Source: Spinacia oleracea (lineage: Eukaryota; Streptophyta; Magnoliopsida; Caryophyllales; Amaranthaceae). From it: a stretch of 64,000 nucleotides of DNA. How positions within the stretch are numbered: the stretch's first letter is position 1; every line of letters begins with the position of its first letter. Positions 46,641 through 58,892 of the stretch are shown in pieces. A program made the translations under genes and the position numbers. The stretch covers positions 132,826,385 to 132,890,384 of the forward strand of contig NC_079487.1 of NCBI RefSeq assembly GCF_020520425.1, written 5' to 3'. Under the pieces are notes generated by a model that worked only from the letters and a program-made list of their open reading frames with translations, was not told where the DNA came from and searched no databases.

Positions 46641-47216
46641 ACCTTAGTATTCATTATTTCATTTACCCTATTTACTACTCGTTACTGGTGTAATAAAATT
46701 TATATTAGTATGTTAAAGTATTTAATTAAAACTATTGCAATCATACTTGTAATATCATTACTAACATTTCTTTATTTCACTACTACAGAGATGACATTTT
46801 ATAGCGTTCTTTTAATAGCGCTTTTATCTCTTTCACTGTTAAAGATATTAAATATAACATATTATAGTTAAAGATATTAAATATAACATATTATAGTGCT
46901 TATAAAATAAGCGCTGTTATATCTGATACTTATAATAGCGCTTTCTAACCCCTATTAAAATTTATTAAAATAAATAAATAAATAAAACTTACTTCTCAAG
47001 ACTGACAATCGGATCGATCAACGATTTCAACCATCTACAATGCCGACAACGCGTGGTTTCTCAGGAAAGAGAACAGCAAAAATGGTAACAGGTAAAACTC
47101 TTGTTAACCTAAAATACAAAAGTACAATTTTAAACTTGTCTCCTACAAAAGTAGTGGAATTTTTACTAATTTGACAGACAAAACAACTTGTTCCCTGAAA
47201 ACACAAACCAAAATCA

Positions 47217-49093
47217 TCAGATAAGGTCGGCAACGTTAGCAGGGAGCTCCTCCACTGTGACATTGTAGAACTTCTGAATATCAAAGAGCATCTTATCATC
47301 ATCACTGGTAACAAAGTTGATACCAACACCCTTCCTTCCGAATCGACCACTTCGTCCAATCCTGTGGAGATAGTTCTCGGGTTGAGTTGGCAGATCGTAG
47401 TTGATCACAAGGGAGACTTGCTGAACATCAATACCACGAGCAAGAAGATCGGTTGTAATGAGGACACGGGATGAACCAGAACGGAACTCCCTCATAATAA
47501 TGTCCCTAGTGTTCTGGTCCATGTCTCCATGAGTGGCTGAAACGGTGTGATCACGGCTTCTCATCTGGTCAGTCAACCAGTCGACCTTCCTCCTCGTGTT
47601 TACGAATATAACACTTTGGTTAACCGTTAAAGTTTCGTACAGATCACAAAGTGTATCGAGCTTCCAGTCTTCCTTGTCAACATTAACATAGAATTGCTTG
47701 ATACCTTCAAGAGTCAGTTCATCACGCTTCACGAGAATCCTCACAGGTTTGTTCATGAACTTCCTGGTGATCTCAAGTGCCTCAGGGGGCATTGTTGCAG
47801 AAAATACTCCCACTTGGATCTTGGGTGGTAGTTGCTGGAATATGTCGTATATCTGCAGAAAAATCACTAATCAGTCCTATTAACCATAATATTGGCTGAC
47901 TTGATCAGTCATCACAGACCATAGAAGTAAAGAAATCATCTACTCCAAATAAACATCATGACTTTTAATCAATATGTTCTCAATGAATCTAAGTTTAGTT
48001 AACATCATCTACTCATAAATCATCATTCATCAGCCAGCAGGACATGTAGACAAGGAAACACCTATTCTGAAACAAGTTAACAAAAATATTTAACATACAG
48101 CAAAATCAACATGTAATTCTGATGAAGAATTAATGTTACATCACTAGTCCTTGATTTTAGGAAAAATGAAAGAGCTAACAGTGAATGAGGAATTCATGAT
48201 GACAAAGGAATACTAAAAGAGAGTGGGGCAGCTAGCTCTGTCTCTTCCCATCTAGGAAATGCAGAGAACACAATAACAAAGGAAGATACACATATTGTAC
48301 AGCATAGATACCTGGTCCTTGAAACCTCTAGAAAGCATCTCATCAGCTTCATCAAGAACAAACATTTTAATCTGATTGGAGCCAAGGGATTGTCTGCGCA
48401 ACATGTCAAAGACACGTCCAGGGGTACCAACAACAACATGTACACCAGCAGCAAGGATTCTTTGATCCTCACGCACACTTGTTCCTCCAACACAAGCATG
48501 AACCTTAACGCCCAAGTAATCTCCAAGGGCCCTCATAACTTTCTCAATTTGTTGAGCAAGCTCTCTGGTTGGAGCAAGCACAAGAGCTTGGCATTCCAAC
48601 AATTCATAATGCAGCTGTTGTAGGATACCAGAGCAGAAAGTAGCTGTCTTTCCTGTACCAGACTGCGCTTGCTGAATAACATCAAGACCCTTGCAGAATG
48701 GGACTATTCCCCTCTGTTGAATAGCAGAAGGTTTCTCGAAACCTGATAACGTACAGAGTTCCATTTTCAAATAACTAAAACAATAGTGTAAACACTACAC
48801 ACCAAAAAAAGAATGTAGGATTGAAATTTTACCATAAGCATAGATTCCTCTAAGAAGGTTCTCTGCCAAACCCATTTTATCGAAGCTTTCATAAACCTCG
48901 TCATATGAAGTGAAGAAATCACTTCCTTCCTCAGAAAGCCTTCATTGTCATGGAGTAAATGAAAATCAGTGATAAAACAATAAAACTTTCACAGATTATG
49001 TATTACAGCAAACTAGTCAACTTACAATTCACTCATTTTGCTGTCATACTGGCGAGCATCATACTGGGAACCTTCAGGTGCAACTCCTGCCAT
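47217..49093 (-). CDS. eIF4A: Eukaryotic initiation factor 4A (DEAD-box RNA helicase)
   Basis: ATP-dependent RNA helicase of the eIF4F complex that unwinds mRNA leaders for 40S scanning, cytosolic. Coding exons on the minus strand: 49026-49093, 48833-48939, 48312-48742 and 47217-47852; all GT-AG and in phase, giving exactly 413 aa as in other plant eIF4As. The start is [20 protein letters not shown]. All helicase motifs are present in order: Q motif [18 protein letters not shown] (I), PTRELAQQ (Ia), TPGR (Ib), DEAD (II), SAT (III), VIFVNTRRK (IV), [10 protein letters not shown] (V) and [13 protein letters not shown] (VI). The end is NVADLI-stop. A non-coding leader exon and intron lie upstream. 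The gene appears intact. It sits between two inverted CACTA-like ends. Confidence 0.97.
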
Positions 49094-50162
49094 GACTTCA
49101 TTGATCAAACAACCATTAGAATCTACAAAAACCCAAACTCTTTGAACGCAATAAGATAGATTTTTGGACAAAACCAGAACGAGAAAATCTATTATTTCAA
49201 TTGAAAATCATCCATAAGAGACCACAAAAATGAAAAATCAATGCTTTCCTAAAATACAGAACCAATGCTTTACCACGAGACCACAAAAATCAATGAATTC
49301 AAACAGTGCCAAAAAAAAGCTATTTATGTTTCGCATCTGCACAAATCTAGGGTAATTTTACGGAAACAAGTTACATGTTTCGGTACGATTCGATCTTTCG
49401 GGCCTAAACAATCACCATGTGCTAATAAATATTAGGGAATATCTAATTACATGATAGAACTCTTTAATATAGTTAATTATTTAGGCAAACAATATAGAAT
49501 ACACAAACCAACACATCTATGAATTGAAATCAATCATAAACTAACACACACAAAATAAACAAATTGACAATCTTTCGGTTGAAACATAACATTATAACCT
49601 CAAAAACAATGCAGATTCTAAATTAAATCAAGGTTTTAGAGAATACTGAGCTAGAGTAAGGCAGATATTAATATGCACAAGTTCACTAAATCACTATGCG
49701 GCAATGCATCATTACTCCTAATTCGATGCATCATCAAATTCATAACGTAAGGTATGACAATCAAAAGCAAATCGACAATCATGGTAATATCACATCGACA
49801 AACTTTATAATAAATTCCACTACGAGAGACCGTGAATTTCATCAACTACAACATTAAATCACAAATTACTTCGGAATTCGTTGAAAATTCAACTGAATTA
49901 CATAATACTAATTCCATCAAAACCTAATCTGCATAAAATTTAGTGCACAAAACAGATATTACACTCCAGACCTCAAATAATCAACAACCAACACACGACT
50001 AAATAAATAAATCAAAAGAAAAAAAAAACATTGATGAGCTTGTAGATTAGCATAAACAAACAAAATAATTAGATGAAAAGGCTTACTTGAAATTGATGAT
50101 GATTGAAAGTAACAATATCGAAAACGCGAGTGTGTTGATTTGAGCTAGGGTTAGAGACTTTT
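49094..50162 (-). promoter_or_regulatory. eIF4A 5' leader with a ~960-bp intron
   Basis: Minus strand: a leader exon (~50160-50087) ends TTTCAA|GTAAGC; an acceptor TTTTTGTAG at 49123 is followed by 29 nt of leader (49122-49094) before the ATG. The leader begins close to CTCTAACCCTAGC, a telo-box-like element often found in translation-factor genes. Leader introns commonly enhance expression in plants. Transcription start inferred. Confidence 0.7.
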
Positions 50163-50479
50163 TTACGATATTTCGAGGACAATTGTTTACCAATTAGAGG
50201 GTATCTAGGGTAATATCTCACCTATTTATATTAAAATTAAAAAAAAAAGCTCGTTTTCTTATTTTCCTGATTCATGTAGTAATCGGTGTTGTGAATTGTT
50301 TTTTCTGTTTTAAAATAATCGATGCAGTTTGATTTTTGGCAGTCAATACTTCAGTTTTTATGTTTGTTTATGCTTGTAACACTTTAATTTTAGGCATATC
50401 AACTAGAATGCGATGCACGATTTATAATCTAAATATAAATTATCATGAAATCTGGTATACAATTATGATCAATACAGAG

Positions 50480-50535
50480 TTTATAGATATTTTTTAAATA
50501 AAAAATAATTAATAATGGATAAATTTGTTATTGAT
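50480..50535. repeat. Copy of the ~55-bp sequence upstream of RPL11
   Basis: Matches 9508-9562 with only a few differences, and lies ~320 bp upstream of the eIF4A leader. No terminal repeats are seen at its edges. Confidence 0.7.
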
Positions 50536-51159
50536 CATTCGGTGTCTTGCTTATTAAAATAATTAAAACAAATAAAGGTACATAGATAAAATTATTTTCA
50601 TTCTCATTAACCACTTGTGTCAAGCATAAAGTTATCTCACCCGCTTTTCAATTCGTTATTAATACTCACTTAATACTCGCACAATCACTCGTCAACCTGG
50701 TTACCCGATCACTTAACATCTATCTAGACCAGATACTTTATTGAGCTAGAGATGACTTTGAGGCGGGGCAAGACCTGGACACCAGCTAGGAGTTACGTAG
50801 TAAAATACTAGATAGATTAGATTATACAAATAATTTTGCTCATGTTTAAAGAAGTTACATATTTGTTTTTAAGTAGTACAATATTACTATCAATAGTGGT
50901 GATAATTATCTAATTTAGTTGCTAAATATACTACGTACAAAATAGTACAATCAATGACGGTTATATTTATCGCATTTAGTTGTTAAAATGTTATAGAGTA
51001 CTATTGTAATTTCTTTAATACATTCTTATTCATACTTGATTGATTTTCTAATTTATTTGTATTCAAATTATGTAAGTACGAAATACAAATAAATAGACTA
51101 CTTTTAATTTTTTATAAAAGTCATAATGCGTACTCCGTACAATGGATTAAATTTTTACA

Positions 51160-51262
51160 AAAATATAATCTTATATTGGTTATATTTGTTACCAAATATA
51201 AAAAAGATAATCTTATTATTCTTATATTGGTTATATTTGTTACCAAATATAAAAAATATTTA
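51160..51262. repeat. Two-copy tandem repeat around TTATATTTGTTACCAAATATA
   Basis: CTTATATTGGTTATATTTG followed by TTACCAAATATAAAAAA occurs twice, ~57 bp apart; each unit has an internal palindrome. Confidence 0.8.
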
Positions 51263-52393
51263 TAGTTTTAAAAAATATTCTCTATATATAGATTGAAATC
51301 TTTTTTATTTTAAGGAAAAGAGAATCAAATATTTTTTTCGAGTTAAAAGTTAACACAAATAACTATAACATCAAGTTTTTTTTTTTTTTTAATATCTATA
51401 AGAGAGGTCAATCAATGAGTGACATTTGTCATCACTGCATTGATTTCCTCTCTTTTAGTATATTATATATATATACATGTTTCACATTACTTTTCAGATT
51501 ATCACTTTCCAAGTTGACAAAAAGCAAATTAATTGACGAAGTAAGAACTCAGTGGATACGCCATGTTGTTCAACAACTGTATATTAGCAAGCTAGGTTAT
51601 GTACGTTGAAGGAAACAACTAAATTAATTAATGTATTTTGCCTAGCTAGTTTAATGTTTTTGGTCTTATTTTAGAACATAACTATGTAATTGTTTTTATT
51701 AGGGTGACAATTGCAAAATCCTTTTCATCAAGGCTTAGAAATTAATATTCAATTATTTACTCTACTCTTCAATATATGGTGTTATTTTGAAATGTGCAGT
51801 TATTTTGTGGTGTAAAATGTAATAGATTGCAAACACCGATATAATTAAAAAAATATCAATTTAATAACGCTTCATATACATTTGCTATTATAAATAATTT
51901 AAAAATTGGCGGCAAAATTTTTAATAGCACAACTTTAATAGTGCTTATATTATGCTATGAAAGAAAATTTTGAATTATCCTAATAGTACATTTAATAGCA
52001 TTTTTTAAAAGCGCTATTAAAATTACCTTTTACTTTTAATAGCGGAGCCATCAATAGAGTGAGCTTCAAGAAGCGCTGTAAAAAGCATTAATAAACGCTA
52101 TTAAAAGCATTTTCTGGCGTAGTGTTTGCATATCAATAATGTATGTATTTAACACTTTAAACTAATAATACTTTTTTTTAAAAATTGTTTTTTTATGAGG
52201 GAAAATATTTATTTATTCTATGCTTATTTAAAAAATAAAGAGAAGATAATTAACATAATAATCTATTGTCTAATACTAATAAGAAACAAAGTATCCAACA
52301 ACAAAATATCCTTAATGGTCATTTCACATATTAATGGTAATTTACCAAACACTTTTACACAAGCAGCTAGTCAAACCAGCCAATACAAACAGC

Positions 52394-53453
52394 TAGGGGT
52401 GTCAAATTGGATCAACGGATCGGGTTTGGGTCGGACGAATCGGATTCGGCTTGAAACGGATCGGATTGGAACGGATTAATTTGGTTAACGGGTCGGATCG
52501 AATCGGATTGAAAACTTAACGGATCGAATCGGGTCGGATTTTTTATGAACAGGTTCATATCGGATCGGATTGTAAACGGGTCGGATTGTAACGAGTTGGG
52601 TCGGATCGGATCGGATTGGAACATGACCGATTGTTAACGGGTTTAGCCGAACTATAACGGGTTCAGATTCATATCGGATTGGATTAATCGGGTAACGGAC
52701 TAACACGGGTCGGATTGAAACGGATTTAGCCTAGTCGGGTAGGGTCCATTTGGTTCCAATTTATATAATTATAATTAATATCGATGACTTAAGTAGGAGA
52801 CGAAAATGATAACTAACATTTAAAAGTAATAAGAATTTAAGATCAGTAATATAAGTTATTGAGTATATAGTATAAAACTTAGTTTAATACTACATCCGTT
52901 CCTGAAAGTTCTTTACGCCTTAAATCTACATCAATTACAAGTTTCATTTGAGCAGAGTATATAAAGGGAGAATGAAGTACAAGTACATCGGATAACTAAT
53001 AGTCATACGCTTAATTGGTAGTGCAACATAATTAATGTTCTCTTATGGGTTGTGAACGGTTTGGGTTAAACGGGTTCGGATCGAAATTGGTTCGGATTAA
53101 ACGGGTGATGGGTTGAAACGCTTCGGATTAAACGGGTCATGGGTTGAAACGATTCGAATTAAACGGATTTTCCTCGGGTTGGAACGGATTCGGGTTCAAA
53201 CAGATCGGATCATAAAAGGGATTTCGGATCGCTTCGGTTCGGTTTAAACGGATTTGGATTGTCACGGATCGGCCTGTTATCGATTTGGATCTTAATCGGA
53301 TCAATATTAACGGGTTGGGTCGGATTCGGGTTGAATATAATCAGACCGGATCGGATTTCGGATCTTAGCTCGCGGGTTCTAAACGGTTCGGATTCTAAAC
53401 GGTCGGACAAACTCATCGGATTCATTGGGTCGGATTGAGAATTGACACCCCTA
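52394..53453. mobile_element. hAT element, 1,060 bp, built of CGGATCGGATTGG repeats
   Basis: Starts TAGGGGTGTCAAATTGG and ends AATTGACACCCCTA. A perfect 8-bp target duplication CAAACAGC flanks it (52386-52393, 53454-53461). Both arms, several hundred bp each, are degenerate arrays of GGGTCGGATCGGATTGG and AACGGGTTCGGATTAAAC. The site of insertion is the right end of another repeat (GCTAGTCAAACCAGCCAATA...), of which a copy lies at 56660-56762. Open frames are repeat by-products. Confidence 0.92.
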
Positions 53454-53952
53454 CAAACAGCTAACAAAGGGAAATGATGTAGACATAATTCAATATCAGA
53501 TTTTAAGATTTTTGGGTACCAGCCCTCAAAACTTCACTAATTAAGGTAATTGAAATCCACGACTTAACTCGATTCCTTTTAGCAAGCCTCAATTTGATAT
53601 GATCTATGGTCTAATTCTTTTAACTTTATTTTTTGACAAGGAAAGAAAAACGAAATAAACCCCTTTAAAAGAGGTAATCTAAAGCATTGATAATTAATTA
53701 GGTAATTATTTTTAAGTTTTAAGAGCTAGTGAATCCCACAACATGATCATTGTTGCTTGTGTCCTTGAACATTTTCTTCATTGTTGCTTATGTCCTTGAA
53801 CACTTTCTTCAGGGCCCGAGTAATGTAATGTGTATACGCATGCCCTTCAAATTTCAACCAATCAATATTGGAGAATCACAAATTCACATGTAAAGATTAG
53901 ACTTCCCTTCTAAGGTACGACGTGCATCCTTTTCGTCTTTTAATTTATTGGA

Positions 53953-54536
53953 CTAAATTTTAGCCCGTGTGATACACGAATTCTATTAAATTGTTATGTT
54001 TAAATAAAACTCATATATATATATACCAATTTATATATTATATTAGATTAGTTTTTTTTATTTTTTATTGAATTTCATTTTAGATTTATTTTTTAATTAT
54101 GAGAGTTACAATTAATCATTTATTTATGTGGCACTCGACTTTTTTAATTCAAAATTAATTTTGAATTCTTATTTTTCAATGGCGGAAACCATTATATTTC
54201 CTACGTGGCGCTCTAATATTGGATTAATGTTTGATTTTAAATTGAATTTTATTTATTTTATTTTAGATTAGTGTTTGATTTTGGATGAATTTTATTTTAG
54301 ATTTATTTTTTAATTTTTAGAGTGTTTGATTTTAGATGGAGTTGTGTAAATTAACAATTAATTAATTAAAATATCTACATGTCACCTAATTATCTACATG
54401 AAAAATCGATTTTTTTAATTCAAAAATAAATTAAAAATCTTATTTTTCATTGGCCGAAGCCATTAGTTATCCTAGGTGGCGCTCTAATATTTCAACAAAT
54501 ATGTCTCCTTTATATATATTATATATGTATATTAGA
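53953..54536 (-). mobile_element. Non-autonomous Helitron
   Basis: Minus strand: starts TCTAATATACATATATAATA with TATATAAAGGAGAC just inside, and ends with hairpin CGTGTATCACACG, then GGCTAAAATTTAG. The subterminal block TTAGAGCGCCACCTAGGATA occurs twice (RC of 54470-54490 and of 54200-54215), so one copy may be nested in another. Confidence 0.75.
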
Positions 54537-55049
54537 TTAGATTAGATTAATCAAGGACAATTGTGTGGAAAAGACCATCAATTAATCACTAAAAACAAAT
54601 ATCAGTTATTGGTCCATACAAAAAGTATTACATGTGATTATGATGTTGCGGTTATTTTTTTTTTCTTTTTTTCTTTTTGTCACCGTGAGAGAGAATCTAT
54701 AGTTCTACTTACATAGTACTTGATTTGTTCTTTTAAATTGTCGATCTTTATTTTCAATTTCGTTCTTTTGAATCTTTGTAAACACTTACACTTTTATCCC
54801 TCATGAGTCCTGGTCTATCTAATTAAAAGTTACATTTAAGCTAAAATGTGAATCTAATAATCAACCTCTCTCACCCTTTAAATTTGTCAATAACGGTTCA
54901 AACAATAACTTCGGAGTATAAGTGTGTAATGTACTAATAATAAAAAAATATGGATTATAAAATTACACCTCAACACAATTCAAATAACACATTTATTTGA
55001 AGATTGAAATTAGACATGCATCACGTATTTCTAACTTCTCCATCGTAAC

Positions 55050-55441
55050 TAGACCTGGTTATCGGGCGGGGCGGGTCAGGGTCGGTGCGGGTCAAAAGAG
55101 GGTCGGGTATTGAAAGGGTCATTTTTAGAGGGTCGATAATATGCGGGTCAAAAGCGGGTCGCGGGTCAATAGCGGGTCATTAGTGGGCGGGTCAATAAAC
55201 GAGCAATGAAAAATGAAAAACAAAAGAGCCATGTGCAAGTACAATTAAATACGAAGCTATGCACGTAATTTTTTGTATCATTACTATTTTTATTTTCAAA
55301 ATAATTGTAGTATAAGTTTGACCCTATAATGACCCTGTCCAATAAAGGTCCTGTCCAATAAGAGCCATACCCAATAAAAGCCCTATTAACTTGACTCTAA
55401 CCCTATATCCATTGGACTACCCTGTCCAATAACCAGGTCTA
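55050..55441. mobile_element. hAT MITE with TAGACCTGGTTATCGGG ends
   Basis: Starts TAGACCTGGTTATCGGGC and ends TCCAATAACCAGGTCTA. A perfect 8-bp target duplication ATCGTAAC flanks it (55042-55049 and 55442-55449). The left arm is a GGGTCAAAAGCGGGTC array; the right arm has diverged to CCCTGTCCAATAA repeats. Confidence 0.92.
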
Positions 55442-55499
55442 ATCGTAACCAAGCGTGTGTAGAAGCCCTCAAGAATCAAGAATATCAAGGCGGATAATG

Positions 55500-55765
55500 C
55501 TTTCACATTATTCATAAATGTCGTTCTTTAATTAATTGTGTAGATTGGGAAGTTAAAATAGTTCATTGTTATAGAGAAGACAATAAGGTGGCGGACAAGC
55601 TTGTCAATGTAGGTGTCAACCTTAAGACAGACTAGTGTATTTCGAGGCTCCCCCCTCCCAAATCACCAGTCTGCTGTTCGAGGATTTAGTTGGCATCTCT
55701 ACGTCCTGATTAGTTTAATGTTTATAATTTTTGGATTTTGAACCCTCTTCAGCATCAAAAAAACA
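55500..55765 (+). mobile_element. LINE 3' end with RNase H remnant
   Basis: VDWEVKIVHCYREDNKVADK then LVNVGVNLKTD is the RNase H tail as at 34801, ending in a T-rich 3' region and CATCAAAAAAACA. 5'-truncated. Confidence 0.65.
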
Positions 55766-56089
55766 TTCAATTTCAATCCTACCTTAATTGAAATTATTTT
55801 TCAATATTGGACTCTATTGTCTTACCTACCGTACTATGATAGATGATCTATATGTGAGGCTCATAGAAAAACAATATCGTTTTACCTTACACTCAAAAGT
55901 TAATGAATCCACCTGTCCTACAAGGCTACAAGGCTACAACGCAATGACTAAATCACAGCCGTTGATTACACCCCCACCCTAGTTATAAACACAACGAGGG
56001 GACCATAATAAATTAATAATCAGCAAAACACATTGCATCACGCACATTATCAACTTTGAATTAAGAAGGTGGGACCCATATCATTCGGG

Positions 56090-56762
56090 TATTTGATTAT
56101 GAGAGGTTTGTAGAAAAATAGTTTTTGAGATGAATTAGAGATTTGGTCATAAGCTAATTAATATGAGTGTTTGGTTAGTAGAGGTTTGTATTAAGGATAG
56201 TATATCAAGGAGATACGAAGTATCAGCTCCTTGATTTATTTATTTTTGTGTGTGTGTGGCAATAGGGTTCAACAAGAACAAGTTATATCAAGGAGATTTG
56301 GTTATAAGGAGATACGAAGTATATCAAGGAGATAAGAAGTATCAGCCCCAATAACCACTGAACCAACAGATAATTGATATCTCCCTAATTATAGACTTAG
56401 AATATATTAATTGATTGATACAATCAATCAGAATAACTTGATTTAATATAGATTTTATTCTAATGTATTTCTAATGTATAGGAATAGAGTCCTATGATAA
56501 AAAGCTAATTTTGAACATGAACTTTTTGCATTCGAGGTTTGAAAAAGTGGGTGTGAAATGACAACTAATTTGTCCTATTGTCAAAAATTACAACTCTTAC
56601 CAAACAACATCCCCTTATATCAATGTTCTTAATAGTCATGTTACACATTAAATAACTAACATCTAACAACTAAATTACCAAAATTTTACACAAACAACAA
56701 TTCAACTAGTTAATCAAACTAGCTATTACAAACATCTAACAATTATTTGCCAAACAGAACCG
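56090..56762. mobile_element. Dispersed repeat interrupted by a GATACGAAGTATC-rich insertion
   Basis: Flanks match 46385-46640 (GATTATGAGAGGTTTG ... AAAAAGCTAATTTTGAAC ... GAGGTTTGAAAAAGTGG). The central part, ~56195-56505, has repeated AAGGAGATACGAAGTATC words absent from the other copy, so it is a later insertion. Right end TTGCCAAACAGAACC. Confidence 0.55.
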
Positions 56763-57537
56763 AGGTCTTTTTTTATAGAACATACCAATGAGGTCTTAGC
56801 CTACTAATTAAGATTTGTATTACCTAATCACCCTAATAATTAATGCGAACCAAAAATCAAATCATAAAACGAAAGTAAGACGATTTTGGTTTAATTTAGC
56901 GAATTGCACACATATACCCAATCTTATACGTAGTACATGAGTAGCGAATAAGGCAACATGCTTAAATTTTCCTCGGCTATCCCTGTTTGTAATTTATATT
57001 GTCCATATAGCTCATTCGAAAAAGGAGCTAGTGACCGATACAATTAACATGATGATCGATCCCACAATAAAATGTGCACCATATGATTGGTCAAGTGGTA
57101 GAAGGGTAAGCCACGATGGAGATGTCTTTATCTTCCAATCATCAAATGAAGCTAATAACATCCAACAATTGAGCAACATACAATTTTTTTTTGCTTATCT
57201 TGAAAAAGATGAGGTGAATCTAGTTGTTTGGATTTCTAGTGCTTTTTTGGCCCTTCACTTAGATATCTTTGGATAAAATATTTATAACCCCCATTTTTTT
57301 GGGATTATACATGGTACTACAAATATCTCACCTAGATTCTTCTACTACCATATTAGTCTATAAATAATATATTATTATTATTATAACTTCATAAAACTTG
57401 CACTTTTTTTCTTCTATTTTGTTTGCATTATTTGAAAGAAATTGCCTCAATTCTTATTCTATTTTTATCAATCATCTTGACAAAACATTCATAGGATTTA
57501 CTAAATCCTTGTCCATTTCTAAAGGGTGAGAAGAAGA
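56763..57537. other. No confident gene
   Basis: An 81-codon open frame at 57031-57276 resembles nothing I know, has no clear start context and is not linked by splice sites to the gene at 57538. The 150 bp before that gene are its probable promoter and leader. Confidence 0.4.
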
Positions 57538-58680
57538 ATGTGTCAAAATAACTACCATTATCATCCTCGTCACGATCACTCTCAACCTTGTTTGCATTGT
57601 AACCCACATAGCTACATTAGGATGGTAAGCCACCTTTCATGAATCTCGTCTTTTAAGTAATTAATCATTTTCCTTTGCCATCTTTAAATAAATCTCATGT
57701 TTATCTTAAAATGTTTGCTTAATTAATTACAAAGATGTTGGCCGGAATTTTTACAGGTTCAACATATGATAGAAAGGTGCTTGCTTCTTCAAATGGACCG
57801 TGAGCAGTGTATCAAGGCTTTAGCAGAACATGCAAAAATCAAGCCAATAATCACACTTACAGGTAATTAATTAATTAATTATTTTTTCTTTAAACACTAA
57901 TTAGTGTTTTATAATCTTCTCAATTATTTATTAATCAATAACATATATTCCTTCACGTATGAACGATAATAATATTTAATTAAGCATTCATTTCTCTGTT
58001 TATTTCTGCATGGCAATATGTCATGCACGTATACAACTATGTATATGGATCGACAATGTTAATAATGTTATGTTGTTGGCTCCATTGTTGCAGTGTGGAG
58101 GGAGCTTTTGAAAGAAAACAGGGATTTTTTCCAAACATATTTCCATGGCGTCTCCCCAACTCCGCTTATAAGTAAGCACTCTAGACTTTTGTGTTTACTC
58201 TGTCCCTTCCCCTTTTTAATTTATTTTTACATGGAAGAACAATATCATTAATAATCAGCCATATGTGTCGGTCCCTTCCTAAATAAATGTCATAGATCAC
58301 ATTAGTTATCCTCATATCTAAAAGAATTTCCATATAAATTTTAATGACCTTCCAATACTTCGTATTTCATACGACTACAATAGATGGACATATTAAAGGT
58401 CAATAATCGTTGATTAATGACGAGATTTCCTGTCGTGAACCCGTCATAAAAGGGGCCGTCGTCGTTAACCCGTCGTAAAAGAAATTTGTAACGGTTAAAA
58501 GCCTTTTGCGACGGGATTTTTTACCCGTCATAATTAGATTGTCGTTAAAGATACAAATTCTTGTAATGTGCATTTTACTAATGGTAATTCTTTTTCTATA
58601 TTTTTCAAATAGACATGTTCAAGCATCACCAAGACTCACAAGAAGGCGATACTGGAGGTGACCACATAAAAAAAAATTAG
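57538..58680 (+). CDS. Plant protein 1589 family (PF09713, A_thal_3526) protein
   Basis: Four exons: 57538-57624, 57757-57862, 58094-58171 and 58613-58680, all GT-AG and in phase, 112 aa. The N-terminus is short and His/Cys-rich (MCQNNYHYHPRHDHSQPCLH then CNPHSYIRM). The family core follows across exons 2-3: VQHMIERCLLLQMDREQCIK, ALAEHAKIKPIITLT, VWRELLKENRDFFQTYF. The C-terminus MFKHHQDSQEGDTGGDHIKKN is short and hydrophilic. The plant-specific family has no established biochemical role; the core is a helical segment of ~55 residues, always starting V-Q-x-x-I-E-x-C as here. Family identification is from memory. Intron 3 contains a CACTA-type subterminal segment (58408-58572). Confidence 0.82.
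58408..58572 (-). mobile_element. CACTA-type terminal segment in intron 3
   Basis: Minus strand: CACATTACAAGAATTTGTAT, then AACGACAATC and repeated GACGGG / CCCGTCG motifs to ATCAACGATTATT. Homologous in inverse orientation to 58893-59105. Confidence 0.7.
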
Positions 58681-58892
58681 GTTTGTTGTACGTAGCGTGC
58701 TAGCTATATATAGCTAGCTAGATATATACTCCGTACATACGTAGTACTACTAGTACTAGTTTGATACAATTCGATAGACATTATGTATAAGCTCTATGAT
58801 CTTAATTAGCTTGTTGATCGATGAGTTAATTGTACCTAATTAATGATCGATTCGTATAGTTGAATCGCCTTAATGATCGTTTTAGACATAAC

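Larger units (their letters stand above)
46778..52124. mobile_element. Possible CACTA-like element enclosing the eIF4A gene
   Basis: Left end CACTACTACAGAGATGAC (46778) and right end GCATTTTCTGGCGTAGTG (to 52124) are inverted, similar CACTA-type termini. Both have subterminal TAATAGCGCT / AGCGCTATTA repeats, and TTT lies on each outer side (46775-46777, 52125-52127), a possible 3-bp target duplication. Neither end has a nearer partner that I can find. Between them is the whole eIF4A gene. The alternative is two separate truncated CACTA ends, with the TTT match due to AT-richness. Confidence 0.45.

Noticed and set aside
53210-53467. Asn/Pro-rich open frames in the 52.4-53.5 kb element
   Set aside because: By-products of CGGATCGGATT arrays within a hAT element with clear ends and target duplication.
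57031-57276. 81-codon frame before the PF09713 gene
   Set aside because: Unrecognised, not linked by splice signals, and unlike any N-terminus of that family.
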